Below the pieces are notes generated by a model that had not been told where the DNA came from, did no database searches, and was given only the letters and a program-made list of their open reading frames with translations. Position numbers and translations under genes: made by a program. This document shows, one piece after another, positions 1-12,227 of a DNA stretch of 64,000 bases (position 1 is its first letter; every line of letters begins with the position of its first letter). Source of the DNA: Pantoea sp. Lij88 (GTDB lineage: Bacteria > Pseudomonadota > Gammaproteobacteria > Enterobacterales > Enterobacteriaceae); contig NZ_CP118269.1 of the NCBI RefSeq assembly GCF_030062155.1, positions 3,100,001-3,164,000 of the forward strand, read 5' to 3'.

Positions 1-267
1 ACGCGCATCGCCTGCCAGCTTTTTATCGCCAGCTTCACCATTACAGCTCTTCATTTTCATCTGCTGCGGTGACATCTGCGACAGCTTGCTGTCCTTTTTC
101 AGGCATTCACTCATAAAGGTTTTGCGCGCATCCCCTTTGAGATCCTGAGATTTGGCATGCTGGTTACACATCGTCATCTTCTCCTGCTGCGGGGTCTTCT
201 CCGCCGCACCTGCCAGCCCGCTGACCAGCAGGCCCGCCATCATCATCGCCATTAAACCGACTTTCAT
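1..267 (-). CDS. psiF: PsiF-family small secreted protein (3' end outside window)
   Basis: Only the first 89 codons are present; the gene runs off the left edge. The product starts with a signal peptide (MKVGLMAMMMAGLLVSGLAGA, cut after AGA/A). It continues with the Lys/Gln/Met-rich PsiF pattern containing QQEKMTMCNQHA, RKTFMSECLKK and QQMKMKSCN, with evenly spaced cysteines. In E. coli psiF lies next to phoA and is induced by phosphate starvation; its function is unknown. Here the neighbour is iraP, which is also close to psiF in E. coli, but phoA is not between them. The family call is confident from the Cys pattern and the synteny. Confidence 0.85.
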   Translation of the reverse strand, partial: MKVGLMAMMMAGLLVSGLAGAAEKTPQQEKMTMCNQHAKSQDLKGDARKTFMSECLKKDSKLSQMSPQQMKMKSCNGEAGDKKLAGDAR

Positions 268-383
268 CTTGTTATCTCCACAGTGGATTGTCCTTTATTA
301 TTCTGGCAGCGAATAAGCAAAGCGGAAAATGTTTAAGGTCAAAGTGATGTGAAGATCCCATTCCATATCGGCACTGGGCGGTG

Positions 384-635
384 TTACTGGCGGGGATGCC
401 GGAGCAGCTTGTCGATGTAATTGCGCAGCAGCAGCGCATCGTCTTCATCGGCACCGGCCACATTATCCATGGCATTTTCAATACTGGAAGTGATCGCCAG
501 ATGTTGTTGCGGCTCCAGCTTGCGAACCAGCGCGGTAACAACAATCTCCAGCGCTTCGATCTGCGCCATATGCTCTTTCGCTGTCGCCTCTTTTTCAGCC
601 AGCTTTACCAGTAATTCAGCAATCAGGTTTTTCAT
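384..635 (-). CDS. iraP: Anti-adapter protein IraP (RpoS stabiliser)
   Basis: The 83-residue product begins MKNLIAELLVKLAEKE and ends LLRNYIDKLLRHPRQ, which closely matches E. coli IraP (86 aa) at both ends. IraP binds the adapter RssB and stops it delivering sigma-S to ClpXP, so it stabilises RpoS during phosphate starvation. The N-terminal half is an amphipathic, probably coiled-coil helix. It is on the same strand as psiF, 116 bp upstream of it. No strong Shine-Dalgarno is visible before the ATG. The E. coli order iraP-phoA-psiF is kept here except that phoA is missing. Confidence 0.92.
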   Translation of the reverse strand: MKNLIAELLVKLAEKEATAKEHMAQIEALEIVVTALVRKLEPQQHLAITSSIENAMDNVAGADEDDALLLRNYIDKLLRHPRQ

Positions 636-829
636 GCTGTTGTCTCAGCGGTGTAGAAAAGCTGAAATTAACATCACGCTGGCTAAAAAAACAGAGGGCA
701 ACGGCCTTTTTTTCAGTGAGTTAGCCCACATCTCCGCCCTTTTCGCAGCGGTTTACGGCTAACTTTACAGGCGAAACGTTTTGCGGGCAGATATCACCGC
801 TGTTAAACGTTTCGCCTGCCAGAGAGGGG

Positions 830-970
830 TTAACGCGGATCGACAAATCCGCGGCCCGGTCCGCCGCCATGTCCGCCCCAGCCACCACCACCGCCAGGCG
901 GCGGGAAAATACATCCGCTTAATGCAGTCACTAATGCCACAACGGCAGCCAGCTTAACGATTCGTACCAT
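830..970 (-). CDS. Small Gly/Pro-rich lipoprotein
   Basis: This 46-residue ORF starts MVRIVKLAAVVALVTALSGC, a typical lipoprotein signal with lipobox LSGC. The mature part is only about 26 residues and almost all Gly and Pro (IFPPPGGGGGWGGHGGG). A good ribosome site, GAGGTAG, lies 3 nt before the ATG at 970; a longer upstream in-frame start has none. Small Gly-rich lipoproteins of this kind are common in enterobacteria and mostly uncharacterised. It is transcribed away from lacZ. Function unknown. Confidence 0.65.
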   Translation of the reverse strand: MVRIVKLAAVVALVTALSGCIFPPPGGGGGWGGHGGGPGRGFVDPR

Positions 971-1166
971 ATCTACCTCAGGGTGAAGAAATCGGGCTGA
1001 GTGTATGAAGCCTCCTGCATGACGACAAGTGAGATTCCTCCGCATCCGGCCGCTATTCATCTTTGCTGACCAGGCTTAACGTTTTACCGTCAGAATGCCG
1101 CCACATTCTCAACATCCCGGCCGGTTTGTGGCGCAAACTATTTGTGTAAATCGGGATGGCGGGCTC

Positions 1167-5518
<4,352 letters not shown>

Positions 5519-5953
5519 GAGCAGATGATTTAAAGAAAGGGAAAGCTCAGTCTAACGCGCGCCTTCTCAGCATGACCGACAAAACATGGCACAAACGGCA
5601 AAAGACCGGATTCCTCTTTGATTCCGGGCAATGACCGGCGCAAATTTTCCCGACGCAAAGGTTTATAGCGCGAATAATGCGGGCAGCGGGCTGTCCGGAC
5701 GCGCGCTGACTCAACCCACCCTCATCAATATGGAAAAATAGGTCATTCTGTTACTGACAACCCTCTGCCCCGCTTCTATGTTTAAAAAACCGCCAGCCGC
5801 GGCGGTGTGGCGATCTTTCTGATCGGTGCGACGTCCTCCGCAAAAAAACGGTACAGACTTTCCGGCTACGCTGAGGCAGACCAGCTTATTTCATGCAGAG
5901 ACGCCCTTACTCAGCCGTAAGGGACGAGGAAGTGTTTCAGCGGAGGTGGGGAT
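5519..5953. other. Intergenic region, no gene seen
   Basis: These 435 bp lie between the 5' end of the mdtG-like gene and the YmgB-like gene. The only short ATG ORF with any length (near 5778) is 14 codons and has no ribosome site. The region probably holds the two divergent promoters. No clear repeat or hairpin was recognised. Confidence 0.5.
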
Positions 5954-6205
5954 ATGAGAGTACAACCTGACAGCGCCAGCCGTGCTATCAACGACTATTT
6001 CAAAGGCCCGAACTGGAGAACACCGCCAGAGTCCGATCTGCTGGCGGTGATTCTGCGCGAATTAATGGAAGCGGGCGAGCCCGCGACCAGTAAGGCGCTG
6101 ATTACGCGGGTCATCGACAAGCTGGAAGTGGAAGGCGACGAGATGCAGTTACAGCGTTACCGTACCCTGCTGGCTGAGTTAATCGACACGCAGCCGGAGG
6201 CGTAA
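5954..6205 (+). CDS. YmgB/AriR-family small regulatory protein
   Basis: The 83-residue product has the layout of E. coli YmgB/AriR and YcgZ: a short N-terminus with INDYF, then an acidic helix (ESDLLAVILRELMEAG), a second helix (SKALITRVIDKLE) and a third with the typical yRtLLaEL pattern. In E. coli these proteins modulate biofilm and acid resistance through Rcs signalling downstream of a blue-light c-di-GMP protein. A GGAGG site lies 7-8 nt before the ATG. A c-di-GMP enzyme is encoded about 1 kb downstream on the other strand. The family call rests on pattern only. Confidence 0.6.
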   Translation: MRVQPDSASRAINDYFKGPNWRTPPESDLLAVILRELMEAGEPATSKALITRVIDKLEVEGDEMQLQRYRTLLAELIDTQPEA

Positions 6206-6213
6206 ACCGCCGC

Positions 6214-6534
6214 CTACTTCACCCAGCGCAATTTATCCGCTTCACTGACGCTGGCACGCCCGCTGCTGCGCTGAAACAGGCAGAGCTCCCGTCCACGCTT
6301 ATTTCTCATGTGCTGCTGAGGATATCGTCCCTCCAGCAACAGTGCACTGTAACCTGTGTTGTCGTCATACTCGATCGGCTCGCCCTGCACCCTGACTTTG
6401 CTCAGGTGACTGGCGTTGATGCATGCCTGCACCATCACCTCACGGCTCTTTTTCCAGGCCTCATCACTGGACGCGTGCGCCAGCGTGCTGCTGAGTAACA
6501 ACGTGGGTAAGAGCACCCCGATTATGCGTTTCAT
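6214..6534 (-). CDS. Hypothetical secreted protein
   Basis: The 106-residue product begins with a signal peptide (MKRIIGVLLPTLLLSSTLAHA, cut before SSDEAW). The mature part has two cysteines, in VQACINASH and GRELCLFQR, which may form a disulfide in the periplasm. ATG 6534 was preferred over an upstream GTG at 6543 because AGGAG lies 8 nt before the ATG but touches the GTG. It is convergent with the YmgB-like gene, 8 bp away. I do not recognise the family. Confidence 0.6.
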   Translation of the reverse strand: MKRIIGVLLPTLLLSSTLAHASSDEAWKKSREVMVQACINASHLSKVRVQGEPIEYDDNTGYSALLLEGRYPQQHMRNKRGRELCLFQRSSGRASVSEADKLRWVK

Positions 6535-6689
6535 CTTCTCCACTCCTGTTCCGGCGCCGAAGGCGCTAAAAAAATTCCCGCCGGGGCGGGAATAAACAAG
6601 ACGAGCACTATCTATTGTGTTACGAGGAAGTGCTGAAGCGCGCTGTTATCCTCGCCTGCCGTTATGACAAGCCTATGACAGACTGGCCG

Positions 6690-6986
6690 TCAGCCACAAT
6701 AAACGGAACTGATATTGCCATTTTTGTCGGCCAGGAAGTTAAGCCGGTTGAGATTGAAGTCCATGGTGACGGCAGAATCATAGGGGATTGGACGCACCTT
6801 CTGTTCGAAGTGCTGACCCTGCAGCGCGGTTAGCGGTTTGCCAACATAGTTCTGAAACTGAGAGGCCCCGCAGCGGTCAGCGTCGGGATCCTGCGCCACA
6901 CGGGCGGTGTCGGGTTTCGAGGCAGACTGGCAGGCGGTTAAGGCGAACAGGCCGACTACCAGCAGCCCTTTTCCATAAAATTTCAC
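6690..6986 (-). CDS. I78-family peptidase inhibitor lipoprotein (elastase inhibitor-like)
   Basis: The 98-residue product has a lipoprotein signal (KGLLVVGLFALTAC). The mature domain fits the I78 inhibitor fold: DRCGASQFQNYVGKPL near residue 38, then the inhibitory-loop region KVRPIPYDSAVTMDFNLNRLNF, and a C-terminal Cys in SSVYCG that pairs with the first. Members inhibit serine proteases, for example the Aspergillus elastase inhibitor AFLEI. The periplasmic or outer-membrane location suggests protection from foreign or own proteases. Ribosome site AGGAGAAT precedes the ATG. The overlapping plus-strand ORF is a shadow. Confidence 0.85.
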   Translation of the reverse strand: MKFYGKGLLVVGLFALTACQSASKPDTARVAQDPDADRCGASQFQNYVGKPLTALQGQHFEQKVRPIPYDSAVTMDFNLNRLNFLADKNGNISSVYCG

Positions 6987-7194
6987 GTTTATTCTCCTGT
7001 TGGACGTGTAAAACCCCGCCCAAGAGTAGCAAAGCGCGCCTGCTGACCTGAAGCCCTGAAAAGTAAAGTTGTTACAGCGCGATGAAAATGAGAGCGGTAC
7101 CGGTCACGCTTTAAGATTAATCGCACAACCTGGCTAAAAAACAGACAGCCTGCTACTACCCTTACAGAAGATTCATCACTCTTTGGAGGTCATT

Positions 7195-7260
7195 ATGGAA
7201 CTGATTATTTTTGTTGTCTGCGCCATGCTGATGACCGCCGTGGCGGTCAAAGTGCGTTAA
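7195..7260 (+). CDS. Putative 21-residue membrane protein
   Basis: A strong ribosome site (TTTGGAGGT) stands 5 nt before ATG 7195. The ORF encodes MELIIFVVCAMLMTAVAVK plus VR, which is one short hydrophobic helix with a basic C-terminus. The TAA at 7258-7260 overlaps the last base of the convergent GGDEF-EAL gene. Single-helix small proteins of this size are common in enterobacteria, but I cannot match this one to a named family. The ribosome site is the main support. Confidence 0.5.
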   Translation: MELIIFVVCAMLMTAVAVKVR

Positions 7261-9860
7261 GCCGGTTCAGTCTGATTTTGCGCGGTTCTTTCCAGAAGCG
7301 TACTGAATGCAGCCAGCGGCATCGGACGACCGAGGAAGTAGCCTTGCCCCTCTTCGCACGAAAGCAGTTTTAGCTGATTCAGCTGCGCTTCTGTCTCTAT
7401 TCCTTCTGCCGTAATGGTCAGGGCAAAGGCGCGTGCCAGCGCAATAATCCCCGCCACCACCGATTGCGCCTGCTGCGACTCCGGGAAATCTTTCATCCAG
7501 GAGCGATCGATCTTCAGGCCATTAAACGGGAAGGTTTTCAGGTAGCCCAGCGCGGCATAGCCGGTGCCGAAATCATCCACGGTCAACCTGACACCCAGCG
7601 ACCGTAATCCCTGCATCACCTCCAGCGCATGCTGGGGATGTTCAAACGTCACGTTCTCGGTGATCTCCAGCTCCAGCCGCGTCGCAGGCAGACCACTTTT
7701 CTCCAGCGCATGCGCCACGCGCTGCACCAGGTCGCTGGTGCGAAACTCCATGGGCGAGATATTGACCGAGACATAGCGTTCACCGCCCCATCCCAGCGCA
7801 TCCTCACAGGCGCGCATCAGCACCCAGTCGCTGATAGTGGCGATCAGACCGCTCTCCTCGGCCAGCGGAATAAAGTGGTCAGGCGTAATCCACTGATCCG
7901 GGGCAATCTGCCAGCGAATCAGCGCCTCGGCTCCCGCCAGCTGCCCGGTCAGCAGCTGATAGCGTGGCTGATAGTGCAGGCGAAATTCATTGTTCCTGAG
8001 CGCTTTCTCAATCCGTCGCGCCATTTCACGTTTATCTTCACGCTGGCTGGCCATCTCATTGGCATACCAGACCCACTGGTTGCGTCCCGCGTCACGCGCT
8101 TCATTCAGCGCGATATCCGCCATTTGCAGCAGCGCTTCCGGATGGCTGGCATCCTGTGGCGCACAGGCAATACCCATGCTGATGGTGAGATAATGGACAT
8201 GCTGGCCGGTGCTGATGGGTTGCTGAACCTCATGCACCAGTTGAGCACAACGCTGATCGATCCGCTCACGGTTCGTTTCACGCAATACCAGCACAAACTC
8301 ATCCCCACTCAGCCGCGCAACCAGCTCCTGCGGCCCGATACAGTGCTTGAGACGCTGCGCGATCTGGCTCAGCACCTCATCACCCGCCGCATGGCCCCAG
8401 GTTTCATTGATTGGCCGGAACTGATCGAGGTCGAGGGTGACCAGCGTCAGCGGCGCCGCGCCATCCGGCAGCTCAAGGTGCAGCGTCAGAAACTCCAGCA
8501 GCTGCACGCGGTTCGACAGGCCGGTTAAGACGTCGTGACGCGACAGAAACTGAATGCGCGCCTCCGCTTCCATGCCCTGCGTGATGTCCGATACCGTGCC
8601 GCGAAACCCGATGCGTCGCTCATCATGCCAGATGGTTTTCGCCACCAGCTGACCGATGCGGCGGTTGCCATGTGCGGACATAAACTGGCAGCGCAGCGGC
8701 ATCTGCTGGCCGTCCTCTTCCTGACGCAGCAGCCAGGCGACCAGCGAATGGCTGGGATGCGTCAGCAGATGATCGATGTGACGTCCCAGCCAGTGGGCAA
8801 TATCGTGGCCGGTCACGGTGTGAAAGCGCGCGGAGAGGTAGATCAGACGGCCCTCTTCATCCGTTTCCCAGATCCAGTCTGACGCTGCCTCAGCCAGATC
8901 GCGAAAACGCGCTTCGCTGCTCGCAAGCTCCTGCTGACTGATCGCCAGCAGGGCAAAGCGCCGGTCAGAGAGAATCGCATTAGAGAGCGCATGGCGGCTG
9001 ACGCGATGCGTAATCATGCCGATGATGATCGCCATCATCATCAGCAGCGGCAGCAGAAACCAGATCAGGCCCATGCCAGGCATCTTCGGCGTCCAGCGCA
9101 GCACAATCGGATCGCCGCCTGGCAACGGCTGCACCAGCCGGGGTTCACGCAGGGCATCCTCCTGATTGAGGGGCAGACGCAGTTCACGCACATCCAGCGT
9201 GGTGCCCAGCGCCTGCAATTTGGCCGGCGTAAACAGATTCACAAACACCATGATGGATGCGGGGCCCGCTACGGGCGGCACCGTCGTCACTTTGCCACTG
9301 CTGATCGGGGCGGCAACCACAATGGCGGGCCGATGATTGATCAGCGCATCGCGGGTAATCGCCTTATTGTTAAGCTTGCGTGCCGCCGCAATCAGCGCCG
9401 GGGTCTCTTTGCCCAGCCAGCTTTCCAGCGGCATATCCACCAGCTGTCCATTGATCACGCTGTAAGACGTGTGGCCCTGGCCGTCGACGACGAACACCCC
9501 CTCGTAGTGATACTCTTCGTAGAGGCCCGGTCCGAAGTTCTCTTCGTCAAAAGCCCAGACTTTGTTAACCCTGACATGAAGATTGCGCCAGGCCTCACCC
9601 CAGAACGCATAGTCCCGGATATCTGTGATCATGGCATTCTGACGATTTTTCCACGCCTGCTGCACCAGCATCCGGTCATGATCGACCGATTCGCTGTTCT
9701 GACGCTGCGCAATCGTCAGCACCATCAGCATCGAGAGCACCAGCACACCAAACAGCAGCAGCGAAAGCGTGCGCAGGCTGCGCCTCGTAAAGCGGACAGT
9801 GCGGTCTTCAGCGACATGTCTGAATGGAGGCAAGGGTGGCGCCGGTGGGTTAAAAGTCAT
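7257..9860 (-). CDS. Membrane c-di-GMP enzyme: CHASE4-PAS-GGDEF-EAL
   Basis: The 867-residue protein has a TM segment at about 32-50, a periplasmic CHASE4-like sensor (ITDIRDYAFWGEAWRN), a second TM near 260-285, a PAS domain (DLAEAASDWIWETDEEG), a GGDEF domain with the variant motif SGDEF, and a C-terminal EAL domain. The EAL domain keeps GAEALIRW, ENVTFE, DDFGTGY and KIDRSW, so phosphodiesterase activity is likely. The cyclase may be inactive, active or a GTP-binding regulator, because G-to-S at the first position is tolerated in some enzymes. It controls motility/biofilm switching by analogy. A long antisense ORF on the plus strand is a shadow. Confidence 0.92.
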   Translation of the reverse strand: MTFNPPAPPLPPFRHVAEDRTVRFTRRSLRTLSLLLFGVLVLSMLMVLTIAQRQNSESVDHDRMLVQQAWKNRQNAMITDIRDYAFWGEAWRNLHVRVNKVWAFDEENFGPGLYEEYHYEGVFVVDGQGHTSYSVINGQLVDMPLESWLGKETPALIAAARKLNNKAITRDALINHRPAIVVAAPISSGKVTTVPPVAGPASIMVFVNLFTPAKLQALGTTLDVRELRLPLNQEDALREPRLVQPLPGGDPIVLRWTPKMPGMGLIWFLLPLLMMMAIIIGMITHRVSRHALSNAILSDRRFALLAISQQELASSEARFRDLAEAASDWIWETDEEGRLIYLSARFHTVTGHDIAHWLGRHIDHLLTHPSHSLVAWLLRQEEDGQQMPLRCQFMSAHGNRRIGQLVAKTIWHDERRIGFRGTVSDITQGMEAEARIQFLSRHDVLTGLSNRVQLLEFLTLHLELPDGAAPLTLVTLDLDQFRPINETWGHAAGDEVLSQIAQRLKHCIGPQELVARLSGDEFVLVLRETNRERIDQRCAQLVHEVQQPISTGQHVHYLTISMGIACAPQDASHPEALLQMADIALNEARDAGRNQWVWYANEMASQREDKREMARRIEKALRNNEFRLHYQPRYQLLTGQLAGAEALIRWQIAPDQWITPDHFIPLAEESGLIATISDWVLMRACEDALGWGGERYVSVNISPMEFRTSDLVQRVAHALEKSGLPATRLELEITENVTFEHPQHALEVMQGLRSLGVRLTVDDFGTGYAALGYLKTFPFNGLKIDRSWMKDFPESQQAQSVVAGIIALARAFALTITAEGIETEAQLNQLKLLSCEEGQGYFLGRPMPLAAFSTLLERTAQNQTEPA

Positions 9861-10073
9861 TAAGAGTGCTCACTACACAGCCAGAGTTTGAGATGACGGG
9901 CCTGCAATACAACCTGCGGTGCTGACCAGATTAGTTTCCTCAGTTATCGGCTCGCGCGTCCTGGTGTTTAGCCTGCAGTTAACATTTTGCGCTTAAATAT
10001 TGTGTTACAGGCTGACTCGACAGCGATCGGGTGCATTGCTACTATGCGCTTACCTTCGATGGCAGAGTCGCCT

Positions 10074-10724
10074 ATGAATACCAATTCCGACAGAGTGACC
10101 CTGACGCTGTTCTACGTCGGCAGCTTTGTGGTCTATTACCTGGTTACCATGCTGATCACGCTGTTCCCTAATTACGGCGTGCTGCGTAATGACGGCCTGC
10201 TGGTGCCGGTACTCTGCCTGTTTGAATTTGCCGTGATCTACCCGCTCTACCGCTTCTATTGCCAGCGTCGCACCGATTTGCCGCTGGGTGAACTCGGCAC
10301 GCTGCAAACCCTGCTGTTTACCGGCGCGCTGTTTGTGCTGATGGCGGGACAGATGCAGTTTATGCAGCCCGAAGGCTGGCTGGTGATGCAGGCGCAGCAG
10401 GGACGTAATTCGCTGCTGATCCTGCTGCTCACCGCCGTGCTGCTGGCCCCGGTATTTGAAGAGGTGCTGTTCCGCGGTTTCCTGTTGCAGGGCTTTCTGC
10501 TGTGGGCACCGCGCAGTCGCTTCGCCTGCATGCTGCTGACCTCACTGCTGTTTGCGGTGATGCATACGCAGTATGTGCACTGGCAGACGCTTATCGCCCT
10601 GACGCTGTTTTCGCTGTTGCTCTGCTATGCCCGGCTGCGGAGTAACAGTCTGGCGCTGCCCATCTTCCTGCACACCCTGAATAACCTGATTGCGCTGCTG
10701 CCCGCCTGGTATTTCGCTGGCTAG
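10074..10724 (+). CDS. CPBP-family intramembrane metalloprotease
   Basis: The 216-residue polytopic protein has the Abi/CPBP motifs: motif 1 EEVLFRGFLLQGF, motif 2 with the zinc-type His in LLFAVMHTQ, and the C-terminal LHTLNNLIALLPAW. These match prenyl-protease-type glutamate intramembrane proteases. Substrates in enterobacteria are unknown. The start MNTNSDR at 10074 was chosen because AGAG precedes it and the upstream in-frame residues look non-coding; the ribosome site is weak, so the start is uncertain. It stands alone. Confidence 0.8.
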   Translation: MNTNSDRVTLTLFYVGSFVVYYLVTMLITLFPNYGVLRNDGLLVPVLCLFEFAVIYPLYRFYCQRRTDLPLGELGTLQTLLFTGALFVLMAGQMQFMQPEGWLVMQAQQGRNSLLILLLTAVLLAPVFEEVLFRGFLLQGFLLWAPRSRFACMLLTSLLFAVMHTQYVHWQTLIALTLFSLLLCYARLRSNSLALPIFLHTLNNLIALLPAWYFAG

Positions 10725-10894
10725 TTCCTGACACTCCTCCGTTTCTGATGCCTGACAGACCGCCGCCCTACCCGGCTGGCGGGCCATAGCTCACACTGAC
10801 AATGCCACCCCGTCACGTTTGTCTATACTGGATGTTAAAAAGGGATAAATAGCACCGCAGTCCGGACCACCAGACCGTGCAAAGGAGAGGAACT

Positions 10895-11065
10895 ATGTTG
10901 ATAGGATTTGTGTTGTTAGTGAGCGCGTGTGGCTACGATGCCTGCGAAGCGCTGCCGGTCTCGGAGCGCATTTATCCGACGAAGGTTGACTGCGAAACGA
11001 TGGCAAACCGCATTCATAAAGTCCGGCCGAATGTGGTACTGCTTTGTGGTGAGGTTCATCGCTGA
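10895..11065 (+). CDS. Small hypothetical protein, DUF1482/YebW-like
   Basis: The ORF encodes 56 residues behind an excellent ribosome site (AAAGGAGAGG, 5 nt before the ATG). It has a hydrophobic start (MLIGFVLLVSAC), then CEALP, IYPTKVDCETMA and a C-terminal LLCGEV. The spacing of C, a Y-x-T-x-x-x-C element and a final C resembles E. coli YebW (DUF1482). The similarity is by eye and weak. Function unknown. Confidence 0.55.
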   Translation: MLIGFVLLVSACGYDACEALPVSERIYPTKVDCETMANRIHKVRPNVVLLCGEVHR

Positions 11066-11164
11066 TTCAGGGCCAGGGACAATAAAGCCGCGCTGCAACA
11101 TTGCAAGCTGGCGCTTTAGCGTACAAAATATAAGCTGTTGTTAACCATTACCGTTGTGAATCCC

Positions 11165-11398
11165 ATGAAAACATCACGCCCCCGTCGTCCTGGTGGACGC
11201 TGGGTTTACTATCTTTTGTATGATGGCATTCTGTGGCCCTGCCCCGTCCGATGGGAGTGGGAGAGCAGCTATGGCGGCTGGTTGCCATTTTACTACACGC
11301 CAACCTTTGAGTTTGTGGTGGGCGATCCCCGCAAGGCGTATCGCATTGCGCGCAGCGACGTGCGCACTAAACAGCGGCGCGAAGATGCCTTTGTCTGA
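11165..11398 (+). CDS. Hypothetical protein rich in Trp and Tyr
   Basis: The 77-residue ORF has a basic N-terminus (MKTSRPRRPGGRW), an aromatic core (YYLLYDGILWPCPVRWEWES, GGWLPFYYTPTFEF) and a basic tail. The composition looks like a real folded protein rather than a shadow, but no clear ribosome site precedes the ATG. It is 100 bp downstream of the preceding small gene. I do not recognise it. Confidence 0.45.
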   Translation: MKTSRPRRPGGRWVYYLLYDGILWPCPVRWEWESSYGGWLPFYYTPTFEFVVGDPRKAYRIARSDVRTKQRREDAFV

Positions 11399-11404
11399 AC
11401 GCGT

Positions 11405-11509
11405 TTACCGCCACGGCAGCCATGAGGCTGTGAGCAGATAAAGCACCACCTCCAGCACGATAATCACCATCAGTAGTACGCCCAGCGTGTGACGGCCAAC
11501 CCCCTTCAT
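11405..11509 (-). CDS. Putative 34-residue single-helix membrane protein
   Basis: The ORF encodes MKGVGRHTLGVLLMVIIVLE followed by VVLYLLTASWLPWR: one transmembrane helix with a basic N-terminus and a Trp-Pro-Trp-Arg end. It starts 4 nt after the stop of the next small ORF (11514-11621), so the two are probably translationally coupled. No family recognised. Confidence 0.45.
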   Translation of the reverse strand: MKGVGRHTLGVLLMVIIVLEVVLYLLTASWLPWR

Positions 11510-11513
11510 CGGC

Positions 11514-11621
11514 TCAGGCCCAGATCATGGCAGCCCAGCGGATCAGCAGCAGCGCGCCGCAAATGCACAGCAGAACCAGCACCATCTTCCAGTACTTTTT
11601 AGCCGCCCGGTATTTTGTCAC
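11514..11621 (-). CDS. Putative 35-residue membrane protein, GTG start
   Basis: The ORF starts GTG with AGAGG about 6 nt upstream. It reads VTKYRAAKKYWK followed by a hydrophobic stretch MVLVLLCICGALLLIRWAA and ends MIWA. The positive N-terminal part and one helix predict an inner-membrane N-in protein. It precedes the 34-residue ORF by 4 nt in the same direction. Tandem single-helix genes such as yoaKJ exist in E. coli, but sequence similarity to those is not evident. Confidence 0.45.
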   Translation of the reverse strand: MTKYRAAKKYWKMVLVLLCICGALLLIRWAAMIWA

Positions 11622-11741
11622 CTCGGTTTCCTCTCGTCAGAAAGCGAAGATGCGCCAGAAGGCGCATCTGTTCCGGTCAGTAACAGGACCGGGAGGCATA
11701 GCATAACGTCCGGGCCACCAAAAGGCGACCCGTTGCCGGCA

Positions 11742-12170
11742 TCAGTTGTTCAGGGTGTAATCCAGCGTAATTTCCGCATTCAGAACCTGAGAAACCGGGC
11801 AGCCCGCTTTGGCTTTATTGATGATCTCGTCGAACGTTGACTCATCAATGCCAGGAAGAGAGATGGTGCTGGTCAGCGCCACTTTGGTGATGGCAAAGCC
11901 GTCGCCTTTTTTGTCCAGCGAGACGTCAGCCGTGGTGTCGATGCTTTCTGGCGGATGACCCGCATTACCCAGCATCAGTGACAGCGCCATAGAGAAACAG
12001 GCTGCATGTGCTGCACCAATCAGTTCTTCCGGGTTGGTGCCTTTGCCGCCTTCAAAACGGGTGTTAAAGCCATAAGGCTGCTGGCTCAGCACGCCACTCT
12101 CGGTGCTGACGGTGCCTTTGCCTTTGATATCGCCTTCCCAGTGCGCCGAACCTTTCTTATGAATGGTCAT
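11742..12170 (-). CDS. osmC: OsmC-family organic hydroperoxide peroxiredoxin
   Basis: The 142-residue product begins MTIHKKGSAHWEGDIKGKGT. It has both catalytic cysteines in the OsmC contexts, AAHAACFSMALS and KAGCPVSQVL, and matches E. coli OsmC (143 aa) along its length. OsmC reduces organic hydroperoxides and is RpoS- and osmotically induced in E. coli. The start at 12170 has AGGAGG 6 nt upstream; the longer in-frame start lacks a site. It follows lldD on the same strand by 57 bp but is probably separately regulated. Confidence 0.92.
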   Translation of the reverse strand: MTIHKKGSAHWEGDIKGKGTVSTESGVLSQQPYGFNTRFEGGKGTNPEELIGAAHAACFSMALSLMLGNAGHPPESIDTTADVSLDKKGDGFAITKVALTSTISLPGIDESTFDEIINKAKAGCPVSQVLNAEITLDYTLNN

Positions 12171-12227
12171 GTCATTCCTCCTGTTGGTAAAAAAGTTAAG
12201 TATAGACAACACATTCAATTTCGCAGG

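Noticed and set aside
5778..5822. 14-codon ATG ORF in the mdtG-ymgB gap
   Set aside because: Too short, no ribosome site and no recognisable property.
6615..6833. 72-codon plus-strand ORF overlapping the I78 inhibitor
   Set aside because: It is antisense to a well-supported lipoprotein gene and matches no family pattern.
7629..9863. Long plus-strand ORFs opposite the GGDEF-EAL gene
   Set aside because: They lie wholly antisense to a gene with clear domains, have Gln/Arg/His-rich shadow composition and no ribosome sites.
11193..11441. 82-codon ORF overlapping the Trp/Tyr-rich small gene
   Set aside because: It is an alternative frame with less protein-like composition and no ribosome site.
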